Part shown: piece by piece, positions 1 through 6,850 of the stretch
Numbering within the stretch: position 1 is the stretch's first letter
Layout of the letters: every line of letters starts with the position of its first letter
NCBI GenBank assembly: GCA_934518555.1
Contig: CAKSXW010000049.1
Location: forward strand, 1-14,883
Direction of reading: 5' to 3'
DNA: 14,883 bases
From: an uncultured Faecalibacterium sp.
Lineage (GTDB): Bacteria; Bacillota; Clostridia; Oscillospirales; Ruminococcaceae
The notes under the pieces: generated by a model
The model's input: the letters and a program-made list of their open reading frames with translations, nothing else
What the model was told of the DNA's origin: nothing
The model's database searches: none
Made by a program: the position numbers and the translations under genes

Positions 1-15
1 GAACCTCCGATAAAC

Positions 16-63
16 AAAAAACGTACCCGAACCCTTTTTCGTAAAGAATTGGGTTCGAGTACG
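16..63 (-). terminator. Intrinsic terminator of tRNA-Val
   Basis: Read on the minus strand, a 13-base stem (plus positions 51-63 with 22-34, one mismatch) encloses a 16-base loop and is followed by a T run (TTTTTTG). It lies just past the CCA end of tRNA-Val. The stem arm carries a GGTTCG string like a tRNA T-loop, probably by chance. Confidence 0.8.
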
Positions 64-70
64 AACTGTA

Positions 71-146
71 TGGTGGACGGTACAGGACTCGAACCTGTGA
101 CCTCCTGCACGTCAAGCAGATGCTCTACCAGCTGAGCTAACCGTCC
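71..146 (-). tRNA. tRNA-Val (anticodon GAC)
   Basis: The minus strand folds as a complete 76-base cloverleaf. The acceptor stem pairs GGACGGT with ACCGTCC. The D arm contains TAGCTCAGCTGGTAGAGCA, and the anticodon loop TTGACGT has anticodon GAC (reads GUC, valine). The T arm has the GGTTCGAGTCC pattern. The discriminator base is A and the CCA end is encoded in the DNA. It stands downstream of the TetR gene on the same strand but has its own promoter and terminator. Confidence 0.96.
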
Positions 147-167
147 ATACGTCATATCGACTTGGAT

Positions 168-196
168 AGTTTATCACACTTTCAGCCGGAATGCAA
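168..196 (-). promoter_or_regulatory. Promoter of tRNA-Val
   Basis: On the minus strand, TTGCAT (191-196) and TAAACT (168-173) are 17 bases apart, and an extended TGA lies just before the -10 box. It starts transcription about 15 bases upstream of the tRNA. Confidence 0.65.
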
Positions 197-234
197 GACT
201 TTTTTACAATTTCTCGCAAAATATTTTCAGTGAC

Positions 235-825
235 TCACAGAGCCTTCCGGACGATATCATACAGCACCGGTTTCATGTTGTCGATATGATCGGGCTTTCC
301 CTCCAGGATGCTGGTGTAGCACACCGACATACACATACTGCCCAGGGCCGTGATGCGCTGGTAGATCTCCCGTTCGGTACGGCCGGCCATCTCCGGGCTG
401 GTGAGCACCACATTCAATAAGGTACGCATCAGAGGCTCTGCCTCCCGGCTGGCCTCGATCTGGTCCAGGCCCGGCCACTCGAAATTCCGCTCCAGGAACC
501 GCAGCACCAGAGTATCCTTCCGCAAAGCCTCGATGATATGGTCGATCACCGCCACCATCTTATCGGCAAAGCTCCCCTGCTGCATTTCCTGTTCCACGGC
601 CTGGCAGGCATCACTGAGCAGCTGGTAGCTCACCCGCCCCAGCAGGGCCTGCATCACGGCACCTTTATCCTGGAAATACAGATAAAAGGTGCCCTTGGCC
701 ACCTTGGCCCGGCTGGTAATGTCCTCCACGCTGGTCTTGGCGGTGCCCCGTTCTAAAAACAGCTCGTAGGCCGCATCCAACAAGGCTCGCCGCTTTTCCT
801 GTTTCTTCCCTTCCACGGTACTCAT
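235..825 (-). CDS. TetR/AcrR-family repressor of the adjacent MMPL operon
   Basis: This 196-residue protein has the TetR layout. An N-terminal helix-turn-helix spans residues 11-55, with the recognition helix in the stretch VAKGTFYLYFQDK (about 42-54), which is highly typical of the family. The rest is an all-helical ligand-binding region with no recognisable ligand signature. Length is normal for the family. The ATG follows AGAGGAA at a rather long spacing of about 12 bases. The gene is divergent from the MMPL operon, and two palindromes in the shared control region flank that operon's promoter. I infer that it represses the operon and is released by a small hydrophobic ligand. No clear terminator follows, so some reading into tRNA-Val is possible. 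Confidence 0.93.
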   Translation of the reverse strand: MSTVEGKKQEKRRALLDAAYELFLERGTAKTSVEDITSRAKVAKGTFYLYFQDKGAVMQALLGRVSYQLLSDACQAVEQEMQQGSFADKMVAVIDHIIEALRKDTLVLRFLERNFEWPGLDQIEASREAEPLMRTLLNVVLTSPEMAGRTEREIYQRITALGSMCMSVCYTSILEGKPDHIDNMKPVLYDIVRKAL

Positions 826-884
826 GCTGTGGGTCGATTCCTCTTTTCTCTCATTTTCTCACGTTTGTTCGTGTTGTCTCAATT

Positions 885-913
885 ATTTTAGCAGTGTCGG
901 CCCATTTGTGCAA
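885..913 (-). promoter_or_regulatory. Promoter of the TetR-family gene
   Basis: On the minus strand, TTGCAC (908-913), a 17-base spacer and TAAAAT (885-890) with an extended TGC form a good housekeeping promoter. Its predicted start lies about 50 bases before the repressor ATG. The nearer operator at 950-970 lies about 40 bases upstream of this -35 box, so autoregulation would be indirect or weak. Confidence 0.6.
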
Positions 914-949
914 GCCCGGTCTCCTATACAATCTCAAGCCCGTGATAAA

Positions 950-972
950 AAAACTGACTTTTGGTCATTTTT
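950..972. promoter_or_regulatory. Operator 1, TGAC-N5-GTCA palindrome
   Basis: TGAC (955-958), spacer TTTTG and GTCA (964-967) form a palindrome flanked by A and T tracts that continue the symmetry with one mismatch. It sits directly upstream of the -35 box of the MMPL promoter. Its core is the same as operator 2, which argues that one protein binds both. The likely binder is the divergent TetR protein (inference). Confidence 0.7.
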
Positions 973-976
973 CTGC

Positions 977-1004
977 TTGACACCGGGTCCGTCCTGGTTA
1001 TAAT
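977..1004 (+). promoter_or_regulatory. Consensus promoter of the MMPL operon
   Basis: TTGACA (977-982) and TATAAT (999-1004) both match consensus exactly and are 16 bases apart. The expected start is near 1011. A promoter this strong, bracketed by two matching palindromes, fits a gene set that is kept tightly repressed. Confidence 0.88.
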
Positions 1005-1017
1005 AGTGTTTGCTTGG

Positions 1018-1036
1018 AAATGACCAACAGTCATTT
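1018..1036. promoter_or_regulatory. Operator 2, perfect 19-base palindrome
   Basis: AAATGAC-CAACA-GTCATTT is a perfect 7-base inverted repeat with a 5-base spacer. It lies just downstream of the expected transcription start. Its centre is about 66 bases from the centre of operator 1, roughly six helical turns, so two dimers could bind the same face around the promoter. Confidence 0.8.
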
Positions 1037-1076
1037 TTGAGTCAGTGTTAACCATTATCGACTATGGAGGGTTCCC

Positions 1077-3176
1077 ATGAAAACGATTGCACAGGGCATT
1101 GTGCGGTTCCGGAAGCTGATCCTGACAGTAGCGTTGCTGCTGTTGATCCCTTCCGCTATCGGCGCAGTTGCCACCCGCATCAACTATGATATCCTCACCT
1201 ACCTGCCCCAGGACCTGGATTCCATGATCGGCGAGGTAGCCTTGGAGGATGACTTTCATCTGGCGTCCACCGGTATGATCACGGTGGAAGGCCTGCCGAC
1301 CAACGAACTGATCGCCATGAAAAAGGACATCGAGGCTGTGCCCGGTGTCACCCAGACCTTCTGGCTCAGCGACGTGATAGACCCCAGCATCCCCACCGAG
1401 ATGCTGCCGGCCTCCGTACAGCAGTTCATGTTCGGCAAAAACGATTCCACCATGCTCATTGTCCGGTTTGACGCTCCCAGTGCCAGCGACGAGACCATGA
1501 ACGCCGTCAGCCAGATCGAAAAGCTGCTGCGGAAGGATTGCTTCTTTGGCGGCATGAGCGTCATCCTGCAGGACACCAAGGCCCTGGTGAACCAGGAAAT
1601 GCCCTTGTACATCCTGATCGCCGTAGGTGCCAGCCTGCTGGTGCTGTTCCTCTCTCTGGAAAGCACCATCACTCCCCTGCTGTTCATGCTGGGGCTGCTG
1701 TTCCCCATTGCCTACAACTTTGGCACCAACATCTTCCTGGGCCAGATCAGCTACATCACCGAGGCTCTGGCCACCGTGCTGCAGCTGGGCGTCACCATGG
1801 ACTTTTCCATCTTCCTGCTGCACCGCTACCAGGAGGAAAAGGAGCTGCGGTCCTCCAATGAGGAGGCCATGGTCAGTGCCATCTGCAAGACCATGACTTC
1901 CATTTCCGCTTCCAGCCTTACCACCATTGCAGGCTTCCTGGCACTGTGCGCCATGCGCCTGACCCTGGGCCGGGATATCGGCATTGTCATGGCCAAGGGC
2001 GTGGCCCTGGGCGTCATCTGCACGGTGGTGATCCTGCCGGCCCTGATCCTTTCCTTTGACCGGCTGGTGGAAAAGTACAAGCACCGCACCATCATCCCCA
2101 AGCTCACCAAGCTCAGCTACTTTGTATCGTCCCACGCTGCTCCTATCGTAGCAGTCTTTATCCTGATCCTGGTCCCCTTTATCGTGGCCCAGAGCAAGAC
2201 CGAAGTGTACTACACCCTGTTCGACTCCCTGCCCCAGGACCTGGTGGGCATCGTGGGCACCAACAAGCTGGGGGAGGACTTCGGCATGACCACCAGCCAC
2301 TTTATCCTGGTCCATGACGATCTGACCGCCACCCAGGTCAGCGACCTGTGCGATGAGATCAACGACGTGGACGGCATCACCCAGGTGGTGAGCCTGGATT
2401 CCATCACCGGCCCCGGCTTCGACACCTCTCTGGTGCCGGACGGCGTGATGGAGATCCTGCAGTCCGGCGGCTACAAGCTGATTTTGGCCAACAGCTCCTA
2501 CAAGACCGGCACCGACGCCATCAACAGCCAGCTGGACCAGATGATCAGCCTGATCAAGGCGGTGGATCCGGAGGGCGTTATTACCGGCGAGGGTGCCATG
2601 ACCAAGGACCTGATCGAGGTGGCCAACGTGGACTTCCAGAACGTCAATGTCTGGTCCATCCTGGCCGTTCTGGTCATCATCGCCCTTTCCTTTAAGAGTC
2701 TGTCCATCCCGGTGCTGCTGGTGGCCAGCATTGAGGCCGCCATCTCCATCAACATGGGCATCCCCTACTTTACCGGTGCCCAGCTGCCCTTTATTGCCAG
2801 CATCGTCATCGGCACCATCCAGCTGGGTGCTACGGTGGACTACTCCATCCTGATGACCACCCGTTACCACGAGGAGCGTGCCTTTGGCCGCACCCCCAAG
2901 GAGGCGGCTCAGCAGTCTCTGGAGCACTGCAGCCAGTCCATCCTGACCAGCGGCCTTACCTTCTTTGCCGCCACCGTAGGCGTGGCTGCCATCAGTAAGA
3001 TGGAGCTGCTGAAGAGCATCTGCCTGCTGATCTCCCGAGGCGCACTGATCAGTATGGCCGTCATTCTGGTGGTGCTGCCTGCCGCCCTGATGCTGTGCGA
3101 CTGGATCATCCGCCACACCACCCTCAAATGGATGGTACCTGCTTCTGCCAACGCCAAGAAATCTGAAAAGGAGTAA
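1077..3176 (+). CDS. MMPL/RND-superfamily membrane transporter
   Basis: This 699-residue protein has two homologous halves, each with a lone membrane helix, an extracytoplasmic domain and a bundle of five helices, giving about twelve membrane segments. The first helix lies near residues 13-33. The diagnostic acidic motifs are GVTMDFSIFLLHRYQEE near residue 237 and GATVDYSILMTTRYHEE near residue 583. The membrane Asp in each is the presumed proton relay. Firmicute MMPL proteins of this size (such as YdfJ/YdgH-like) export lipids or hydrophobic compounds; the substrate here is unknown. GGAGGG at 1066-1071 supports the start. The next gene begins six bases after its stop, so the two are co-transcribed under the consensus promoter and TetR operators. 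Confidence 0.93.
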   Translation: MKTIAQGIVRFRKLILTVALLLLIPSAIGAVATRINYDILTYLPQDLDSMIGEVALEDDFHLASTGMITVEGLPTNELIAMKKDIEAVPGVTQTFWLSDVIDPSIPTEMLPASVQQFMFGKNDSTMLIVRFDAPSASDETMNAVSQIEKLLRKDCFFGGMSVILQDTKALVNQEMPLYILIAVGASLLVLFLSLESTITPLLFMLGLLFPIAYNFGTNIFLGQISYITEALATVLQLGVTMDFSIFLLHRYQEEKELRSSNEEAMVSAICKTMTSISASSLTTIAGFLALCAMRLTLGRDIGIVMAKGVALGVICTVVILPALILSFDRLVEKYKHRTIIPKLTKLSYFVSSHAAPIVAVFILILVPFIVAQSKTEVYYTLFDSLPQDLVGIVGTNKLGEDFGMTTSHFILVHDDLTATQVSDLCDEINDVDGITQVVSLDSITGPGFDTSLVPDGVMEILQSGGYKLILANSSYKTGTDAINSQLDQMISLIKAVDPEGVITGEGAMTKDLIEVANVDFQNVNVWSILAVLVIIALSFKSLSIPVLLVASIEAAISINMGIPYFTGAQLPFIASIVIGTIQLGATVDYSILMTTRYHEERAFGRTPKEAAQQSLEHCSQSILTSGLTFFAATVGVAAISKMELLKSICLLISRGALISMAVILVVLPAALMLCDWIIRHTTLKWMVPASANAKKSEKE

Positions 3177-3182
3177 TCTGCC

Positions 3183-5048
3183 ATGAAAAAATCGCTTCGT
3201 ATTGCCAGTGCGGCGCTGGCTGTCACCCTCGCCGCCAGCTGCGCTATGCCTGCCTTTGCCCTGGGCAGCAGCTTTTCCAAGAGCGAGACCGTGTACGCCG
3301 TGATGAATGGCGACGGCTCCATTAAGAGCACCACCGTCAGCGAGCACCTGTACAACGCCGCCGGCCTGTCCGGTGTTACCGATAAGAGCACCCTTACCAA
3401 CATCCAGAACACCGAGAGCAGTGCCCAGTTTACCCAGAACGGTGAGGAGCTGGTGTGGGACACCGACGACACCGATGTGTACTACAAAGGCACCACCGAC
3501 AAGGCCCTGCCCATGGATGTGAAGGTCACCTACGCTCTGGACGGCCAGGAGGCTGCCCTGGAGGACCTGATCGGTAAAAGCGGTCATCTGACCGTTACCG
3601 TGAGCCTTACCAACAACGAGACCGACACCCTGGAATTGAACGGCACCAGCCGTACCATCGTCACCCCTCTGGTTTCTGCCGTGGGCGTGATCCTGGGCAG
3701 CGAGGCCTTCAATGTCACCGCCGCTCACGGCGTGGTAGAGAGTGCCGCCAAGAGCAATGTGGCTGCCTTTGTGACCCTGCCCGGCGTCCGGGAGGCCCTG
3801 TCCGGCCTGCTGCCCGATGAAGTAGACAGCCTGGAGGACTACCTGCAGGATACCGTTACCGTGGAGGCCGATGTCACCGAACTGACCTGCCCCCAGATCA
3901 TGGTGGCCTGCGCCACCAGCACCGCTGCCCTGGGCACCGATAATGTCTTTGACCTGAGCAGCGTTACCGACCTGACCGACGGCATTGCCCAGCTGAACGA
4001 CGCCATGAGCCAGTTGCTGGATGGTGCTGGCCAGCTGGTGGACGGTACCGTCCAGCTGGCCGCCGGCGCACAGACCCTCCGGGACGGTGCCAACGCCCTG
4101 GACAGCGGCCTGGGCCAGCTGACCAACGGCCTGGACACCCTGAGTTCCAACAACGCCGCCCTGGATTCTGCTGCCCAGCAGGTGGCCGACGGAGTGCTGG
4201 CTTCTGCCAACAAGACCCTGAAAGAGGGGGGCCTCATTGACCAGGACATGACCTGGAGCAACTACGCCGCCGTCATCGACAACATCCTGACCATGAACGA
4301 CCGGACCCTGGCTGCAGGCCGCCACAAGATCGTGCGGACCGTGTGGGAGCAGGCCCCCAGCTTCAAGGACAGCCAGCTGGACCTGGCACTGTACCTGGCT
4401 GCCACCAAGACCAACCATGACCTGGAAGCTGCCCTGAAGCTGATGCAGAGCTATGACTGCTCCATGATCAATGGTCTGGTGCAGCTGCTGACAGACCCCT
4501 CCGCCAAGGCCACCGTGAAGGAAGAGCTGAAGTACCAGGTGGAGAACAGCCAGGATATGGCTGACATCCGTGCCTTAAAGACCAGCCTGGCCCAGATCCA
4601 GCTCTTTGTTTCCAGCGTGAACCAGTACACCGACGGTGTGCAGACTGCCGCCAACGGTGCCCACTCTGCCAAGGACGGCAGTGCCCAGCTGGCCGCCGGC
4701 ACCCAGACCCTGTACGACGGTGTGACCACCCTGAAGGACGGTTCTCACCAGCTGAACGACGGCCTGAACCAGTTCAACGACGAGGGTATCTCCAAGCTCA
4801 CCGGTGCTCTGGATGCTGACCAGCTCCAGGACCTGAAAACTGTGGTGGAGGCCATGACCGACCGTCTGGAGGACTACAACAGCTTTGCCGGTGCCCCGGA
4901 GAGTGCTGAGTGCAGCGTGAAGTTCGTCTACAAGACCGCCGAGACCGTGGCTGCCCCCAATGTGGAGGTTGCTGAGGCCGATACCGCCAAGACCGGCAAT
5001 ATCTTTACCCGGCTGTGGCAGCGCATCGTGAACCTGTTCAAGTTCTGA
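3183..5048 (+). CDS. Secreted coiled-coil protein, YhgE/Pip-like repeats
   Basis: This 621-residue protein has a Sec signal peptide: basic start MKKSLR, a hydrophobic core to about residue 20, and a likely cut after AFA near residue 27. A beta-rich region follows. Two stretches of heptad-like repeats of the type QLxDGxxQLxxG lie at about residues 265-325 and 480-535. Such repeats are known from the extracellular part of YhgE/Pip proteins. Unlike YhgE, it has no C-terminal membrane bundle; the end is a short amphipathic segment rich in W, F and R. AAAAGGAG overlaps the stop of the MMPL gene and serves as the ribosome site. I infer an extracytoplasmic partner of the MMPL transporter, perhaps an adaptor spanning the wall. 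A Cys at residue 20 is a weak lipobox candidate. The exact function is unknown. Confidence 0.75.
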   Translation: MKKSLRIASAALAVTLAASCAMPAFALGSSFSKSETVYAVMNGDGSIKSTTVSEHLYNAAGLSGVTDKSTLTNIQNTESSAQFTQNGEELVWDTDDTDVYYKGTTDKALPMDVKVTYALDGQEAALEDLIGKSGHLTVTVSLTNNETDTLELNGTSRTIVTPLVSAVGVILGSEAFNVTAAHGVVESAAKSNVAAFVTLPGVREALSGLLPDEVDSLEDYLQDTVTVEADVTELTCPQIMVACATSTAALGTDNVFDLSSVTDLTDGIAQLNDAMSQLLDGAGQLVDGTVQLAAGAQTLRDGANALDSGLGQLTNGLDTLSSNNAALDSAAQQVADGVLASANKTLKEGGLIDQDMTWSNYAAVIDNILTMNDRTLAAGRHKIVRTVWEQAPSFKDSQLDLALYLAATKTNHDLEAALKLMQSYDCSMINGLVQLLTDPSAKATVKEELKYQVENSQDMADIRALKTSLAQIQLFVSSVNQYTDGVQTAANGAHSAKDGSAQLAAGTQTLYDGVTTLKDGSHQLNDGLNQFNDEGISKLTGALDADQLQDLKTVVEAMTDRLEDYNSFAGAPESAECSVKFVYKTAETVAAPNVEVAEADTAKTGNIFTRLWQRIVNLFKF

Positions 5049-5090
5049 TCGACATTTCCGAGTTCGTTTTCGTTGAACCTCTTTTCATAC

Positions 5091-5140
5091 GCCAAAGGCC
5101 CCCGCCGTGAAGTACGGTGGGGGCCTTTGGCTTGTATTTC
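5091..5140 (+). terminator. Intrinsic terminator of the MMPL operon
   Basis: An 18-base stem (5091-5108 with 5114-5131, one G-T pair) with a 5-base loop is followed by TTGTATTTCT. It ends the TetR-regulated operon and insulates the toxin locus that starts directly after it. Confidence 0.88.
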
Positions 5141-5151
5141 TCATGGAGGTG

Positions 5152-5160
5152 TGGTATTCT
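5152..5160 (+). promoter_or_regulatory. Candidate extended -10 promoter of the type I toxin
   Basis: TGG followed by TATTCT (5155-5160) is an extended -10 element. The -35 region TTGTAT (5132-5137) is poor, at 17 bases. The expected start is near 5167, exactly at the first base of a GCAGCC-GCAA-GGCTGC hairpin (5167-5182). A 5'-end hairpin of this kind is usual in type I toxin mRNAs, where it protects the transcript and holds back translation. Confidence 0.4.
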
Positions 5161-5324
5161 GTATCTGCAGCCGCAAGGCTGCGGCGCTGTCTGCTCATGC
5201 AGGTGGTCATGCTTCTTTTCCGGAACCGCTTGTCCTCGTTTTGAGAGCGAACGCAGGCGTGGACGGGAACGAACTTTTTTGAAGTGGAACTCCCCCAGCC
5301 TGCGGGTGAAGGGAGGGATGTCCA

Positions 5325-5462
5325 ATGTCTCTTACGGATGTTTTTGCGTTGTTGGCCCTTGTCGTCAGTTTGCTGATGCTGCTGGTCACCACCGTCCACG
5401 TGACCTTTGAGATCACATGGAAACTTTCGCATGAGAAAGACAAACATAACAAAAAAGATTGA
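5325..5462 (+). CDS. Small holin-like membrane toxin of a type I toxin-antitoxin system
   Basis: A 45-residue peptide begins MSLTDVFALLALVVSLLMLL. It has a short polar start, one hydrophobic membrane helix at about residues 5-28, and a strongly charged tail rich in K, H, D and E. This is the layout of the Firmicute 'putative holin-like toxin' peptides (TxpA/BsrG/Fst-like type I toxins, which damage or depolarise the membrane). AGGGAGGG (5310-5317) gives a strong ribosome site, but CTCCC at 5290-5294 can pair with GGGAG at 5311-5315 and hide it. The stop codon lies inside a 14-base perfect stem. A convergent antisense RNA covers its last codons and 3' end. An overlapping ATG at 5318 is in another frame and gives no sensible product. 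The ORF is well supported; toxicity is inferred. Confidence 0.8.
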   Translation: MSLTDVFALLALVVSLLMLLVTTVHVTFEITWKLSHEKDKHNKKD

Positions 5463-5547
5463 CCGCCCACAGTTTTCCCCAACTCGGCGGTCAATCTTTG
5501 ACCTCAGGAAAGGAAGCTGATCCGCTGAGCGGCCAGCGCCTTTTTCT
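5448..5547 (-). ncRNA. Antisense antitoxin RNA of the type I system
   Basis: A strong minus promoter at 5554-5582 predicts a start at A5547. The RNA would carry a first stem-loop (GCTG/CAGC with CCGC/GCGG inside) and end at a 14-base perfect terminator stem followed by TTTTTTG, giving about 100 bases. It is fully complementary to the 3' part of the toxin mRNA, including its last five codons. This arrangement matches TxpA/RatA and BsrG/SR4, where the antisense RNA overlaps the 3' end and triggers decay or blocks translation. The existence of the RNA is inferred from promoter and terminator. Confidence 0.75.
5451..5499 (-). terminator. Terminator of the antitoxin RNA, overlapping the toxin stop codon
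   Basis: The arms 5454-5467 and 5486-5499 form a perfect 14-base stem with an 18-base loop. On the minus strand a run of six T follows. On the plus strand only TTT follows, so toxin mRNA probably reads on to the next terminator at 5564-5606. Confidence 0.88.
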
Positions 5548-5553
5548 GATTTC

Positions 5554-5582
5554 AGTATACACGCTGCACCGTTGTTTGTCAA
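5554..5582 (-). promoter_or_regulatory. Strong promoter of the antitoxin RNA
   Basis: On the minus strand, TTGACA (5577-5582), a 17-base spacer and TATACT (5554-5559) form a near-perfect promoter. It is much stronger than the candidate toxin promoter, as expected when antitoxin RNA must be in excess. Confidence 0.85.
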
Positions 5583-5606
5583 GTTGACAGCCCGGTGCAG
5601 TTTTTT
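5564..5606 (+). terminator. Plus-strand terminator behind the toxin, containing the antitoxin promoter
   Basis: CTGCACCG (5564-5571) pairs with CGGTGCAG (5593-5600) and is followed by TTTTTT. Inside the loop lies a perfect small palindrome, TGTCAA-G-TTGACA, one arm of which is the -35 box of the minus-strand antitoxin promoter. The last T residues overlap the lrgB stop codon (TTA on plus, 5605-5607). Confidence 0.75.
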
Positions 5607-6312
5607 AGTGGATCAAATTTACAAATACTGGGCACAGCACGGCGGTGAGCACACCAGCCACGGCGATGGACAGGCCGCTCATGGCACCCTCTACCTCGCC
5701 CATCTGCAGGGCTTTGCTGGTGCCCACGGCGTGGGCGGCGGTACCAATGCCCACCCCCTTGGCAATGGGGTCGGTGATGTGGAATACCTTGCACACGGTC
5801 TCGGCCAGCAGGTTGCCGACAATGCCGGTCAGGATCACCACAGCACCGGTCAGGGCTGCAATGCCCCCCAGCTCGGCGGCCACATCCATGCTGATGGCAG
5901 TGGTAACGGACTTGGGCAGCAGGGTGGCGTACTGCTCCTGGGTCAGGTTCAGGCCCAGGGCCAGCACCAGGGCACTGCCCAGGCTCACCAGGGTGCCAAC
6001 AGCAATTCCGGCCAGGATAGCCGGGGCATTGGCCTTCAGCAGGTCCAGCTTTTCATACAGTGGGATGGCCAGGGCCACGGTGGCCGGCAGCAGCAGGTAG
6101 TTCACCGGGGCGGCGCTGGCCTTGTAGTCCCCATAGGGGATGCCGCACACCGAAAGGAACACGATGACAAAAATGCTGCCCAGCAGTAGGGGGTTGAACA
6201 GAGCCTTTCCGGTAGCCTTGTTGATCAGAGTGCCCAGACCAAAGGCTGCCAGGGTCAGCAGAACGCCCCAGGCCGCCGACCCGGGCAAAAAGTCATTCAG
6301 CAGCTGCATCAT
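5605..6312 (-). CDS. lrgB: LrgB/CidB-family membrane protein
   Basis: This 235-residue, very hydrophobic protein of the LrgB family has many membrane helices. The typical signatures are LPKSVTTAISMDVAAELGG (about residues 132-150) and the C-terminal GIGTAAHAVGTSKALQMG stretch. LrgB works with LrgA. In Staphylococcus the pair is linked to control of autolysis, and in Bacillus subtilis the homologues PftA/PftB form a pyruvate transporter. An AGGAGG site with a six-base spacer supports the first of two adjacent ATG codons. The gene overlaps lrgA by 20 bases, showing translational coupling. No minus-strand terminator follows, so transcripts could read into the antitoxin RNA region. Confidence 0.92.
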   Translation of the reverse strand: MMQLLNDFLPGSAAWGVLLTLAAFGLGTLINKATGKALFNPLLLGSIFVIVFLSVCGIPYGDYKASAAPVNYLLLPATVALAIPLYEKLDLLKANAPAILAGIAVGTLVSLGSALVLALGLNLTQEQYATLLPKSVTTAISMDVAAELGGIAALTGAVVILTGIVGNLLAETVCKVFHITDPIAKGVGIGTAAHAVGTSKALQMGEVEGAMSGLSIAVAGVLTAVLCPVFVNLIH

Positions 6313-6688
6313 TGTCAGCCTCCTTTTTGTTGCGGCCGGTCAGGGCCTGGGTGGTCTTGCCTGCACTTGCCATCACCAGCACCGTCACCGGGATGATGGC
6401 GATCAGGATGGGCAGCAGCAGCTGGCCCATCTCAGCCCACAGCTCCATGACACCAGCAGCTGCCGGCACAAACAGCAGGGGGAAGATGCCCGTAAGGTAG
6501 GTGCCCACCTCCTTCACGTCCTCCAGCTTCACCAACCGGAAGTTCAGGGCCAGCAGCAGCAATACCAGGCCGTAAACACTGGCAGGCACCGGCAGCGGCA
6601 GCACTGCGTGGAGCACCTCGCCCAAAAAGCAGAAGGCTAAGATCCGGGCAAACTGAAATATATACTTCGTAAAAATTTCTCCTTTCAT
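6293..6688 (-). CDS. lrgA: LrgA/CidA-family holin-like protein
   Basis: About 131 residues with four membrane helices and the family signatures FLGEVLHAVLPLPVPASVYG and FVPAAAGVMELW. LrgA is the small partner of LrgB in a putative pyruvate transporter or murein-hydrolase exporter. The start is uncertain. An upstream ATG at 6716-6718 would leave only about five bases of leader after the predicted transcription start, so I prefer the ATG at 6686-6688, which fits family alignments (MK...YIFQFARIL). Its ribosome site is only a weak GGGGA. An AAAGGAG lies just inside the coding region with no standard start codon at the right distance. No two-component LytSR genes are nearby; the preceding gene on this strand is an Rrf2 regulator. 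Confidence 0.85.
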   Translation of the reverse strand: MKGEIFTKYIFQFARILAFCFLGEVLHAVLPLPVPASVYGLVLLLLALNFRLVKLEDVKEVGTYLTGIFPLLFVPAAAGVMELWAEMGQLLLPILIAIIPVTVLVMASAGKTTQALTGRNKKEADNDAAAE

Positions 6689-6729
6689 CCAGTCCCCAAC
6701 CGTGGGACACAAGGTCATACTAAGCTAAA

Positions 6730-6758
6730 AGTATACCGCAGCGTCGGACGTCCTGCAA
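6730..6758 (-). promoter_or_regulatory. Promoter of lrgAB
   Basis: On the minus strand, TTGCAG (6753-6758), a 17-base spacer and TATACT (6730-6735). The expected start is near 6723, after the terminator of the upstream Rrf2 gene, so lrgAB is an independent unit. Confidence 0.7.
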
Positions 6759-6804
6759 CCGTAAAACCGCCCAAGATTTTCCCCGTGCTTCGTCAGGAAT
6801 TGTA

Positions 6805-6839
6805 CAAAAAAAAGACGCACCATAGTAACGGTGCGTCTT
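6805..6839 (-). terminator. Terminator of the Rrf2 (CymR/IscR-like) gene
   Basis: On the minus strand, a 10-base stem AAGACGCACC/GGTGCGTCTT is followed by eight T residues. It separates the regulator gene from lrgAB. Confidence 0.9.
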
Positions 6840-6850
6840 GCGGCGGCGGT

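Noticed and set aside
3183..3263. Lipoprotein signal for the secreted coiled-coil protein (Cys20).
   Set aside because: The residues before the Cys (A-A-S) do not fit a good lipobox, while a standard signal-peptidase I site AFA lies just after it.
1062..4418. A very long open frame on the minus strand (1118 codons).
   Set aside because: It is the mirror of two well-supported plus-strand genes with strong codon bias. Its product is low-complexity, rich in G, H, Q and V, and no ribosome site or family resemblance is visible.
5117..5410. A 97-codon plus frame overlapping the small toxin in another frame.
   Set aside because: It runs through the tail of a terminator and shows no membrane or family pattern; the 45-residue frame has the ribosome site and the expected toxin layout.
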